Source of the DNA: Pontederia crassipes
Taxonomy: Eukaryota; Streptophyta; Magnoliopsida; Commelinales; Pontederiaceae
Assembly (NCBI GenBank): GCA_030549335.1
Contig: CM060187.1
Coordinates: forward strand, 7,440,001-7,504,000
DNA: 64,000 nucleotides
Direction of reading: 5' to 3'
Each line of letters begins with the position of its first letter. Position 1 is the stretch's first letter. Of the stretch, positions 63,089-64,000 are shown in pieces. The notes beneath the pieces were generated by a model that saw only the letters and a program-made list of their open reading frames with translations, had not been told where the DNA came from and made no database searches. Both the position numbers and the translations under genes were made by a program.

Positions 63089-64000
63089 GTGAATATAGCT
63101 CTACATTTAAAAAAACATATTTTCTATTAGCGATGTGCCTCCTCAAAGCTACATTCTCTATTCATGCAAGTTCAGCAGTGGACCTTTGAAATGTTTTTGA
63201 TGGGATCAAATCTGGCGCCCATACATTTTCCATTGACTTATAGATTAATTTCAACTTTATTGGATGAAAAAATGCTTTGTGTTGGCAGGAAGGGATTTGC
63301 ATTAATGGGCATTCTTTTATCATGTCTCAGTTTATGCATATTTGGTCATTCTTTAAAGCATTATGATGGTTTTGTTCAACAAAGAATCCTTCTGCATTTT
63401 TCTTTTGGATCTATGGCATTCTTACTGTCAAAAGAAACTCTACAACATAATTAGATTTTGTTCTCCTTCTAATATTACCTAAGGAACCTTCAGATTGCAT
63501 TATCTTTGTGCTCTCACAGGTAGTTTCATGTGTATATGCAATTGGGATAACTATTTTTCAGAAGATTCTAATTCTATAGGAGGTTATCTATGCTTCATTC
63601 TCCTCAAAAAAAAAAAAAAAAAATCTATGCTTCATTCTTCTGACAGTAGTAGAAGAGATAAGGTCATAAAAATTTTTCATGATCAAATTTAGAGTTTGAA
63701 ATTCATGTAATTTACTTGACTCTGGTTGATCGAAGAAAATGTGAAATAAACTTATGAAAGTTTAATTGAATTAAGATAAGATGGGGCAAAAAAAACAATT
63801 TTGAGCTGTTTTAGGTTCTATTTATTGTCTTTGCCATTTTTTCTTCTACTATAATTCACATGTTCAGCAAAAACAGAATTTCTTATATTGTAAAGCTTAG
63901 CTTCACATTTATTTACGAGTTTAAGAAAACTGTTCTATAGGTATTTAAAATATTGGGGTGTTTTCAATGTCAAGTGAATGTGCTATTATTTTGTTTATTA
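63089..64000 (+). other. Start of the next PRP40A-like intron, to the window edge
   Basis: Begins with donor gtgaat and shows no further coding exon before the window ends. It contains the poly(A) insertion at 63602-63638. Confidence 0.6.
63602..63638 (+). mobile_element. Tail-only retroposition scar (poly-A with target duplication)
   Basis: A 15-bp direct repeat TCTATGCTTCATTCT (63587-63601 and 63624-63638) flanks an insert of only CCTC plus 18 A. This is the structure expected of an extremely 5'-truncated LINE-driven insertion. Confidence 0.65.

Noticed and set aside
63164-63454. 96-codon open frame near the window end
   Set aside because: It lies inside an intron of the PRP40A-like gene, has no known motif and no splice-consistent context.

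Overview
This window is nuclear DNA of a flowering plant. Evidence: one spliced host gene with plant-type GT-AG introns (the 5' half of a PRP40A-like splicing factor, from about 57.1 kb to past the right edge), a complete plant CACTA (En/Spm) transposon, and a large nest of plant-type Ty3/gypsy LTR elements. The species cannot be named from the sequence. There are no CRISPR arrays, rRNA genes, intact tRNA genes or bacterial-type operons.

Layout. 1-10.6 kb: the 3' end of a Tat/Athila-like LTR element, whose LTR is split by a CACTA transposon at 1719-9827 (TSD AAT, 16-bp perfect TIRs, TNP2-like and TNPA-like genes, a GC-rich tandem block and a long compound trinucleotide microsatellite). 10.6-11.6 kb: a fossil gypsy reverse transcriptase fragment. 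12.0-51.2 kb: one old LTR element ('A'), with no recognisable coding region of its own, blown up by nested insertions. Its 5' LTR holds a complete gypsy element ('B', 13.1-37.4 kb) and a pol-less Tat/Athila-like element ('C', 38.2-42.6 kb). B itself carries two or three solo LTRs (15.26-18.05, 18.09-19.02, 19.23-21.92 kb) and a further gypsy element on the opposite strand ('D', 26.63-35.90 kb, TSD TTAGG). Both LTRs of A carry the same GC-rich inverted-repeat element at the same site. In the 3' copy that element was later enlarged and received a hAT-type element (47335-48185, 8-bp TSD). 51.2-57.1 kb: a copia fossil, an LTR-like block, and AT-rich intergenic DNA with a perfect 79-bp-arm inverted repeat.

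57.1-64 kb: PRP40A-like gene on the + strand. A 5' UTR intron is followed by ten coding exons inside the window. They encode a Pro/Gln-rich N-terminus and two WW domains; the FF-domain half lies beyond the window. Intron 2 of the gene holds a GC-rich array of palindromic repeats and a G-quadruplex-prone tract.

LTR divergence judged by eye gives a rough relative order: A oldest (about 10% in the first 85 bases), B about 6%, D about 5-6%. All LTR elements here are broken fossils. The CACTA element is the best preserved mobile element, with one visible in-frame stop. I did not find a clearly new biochemical system; the most interesting items are the nest itself, the GC-rich tandem blocks, the LTR-borne inverted-repeat element and the long hairpin.
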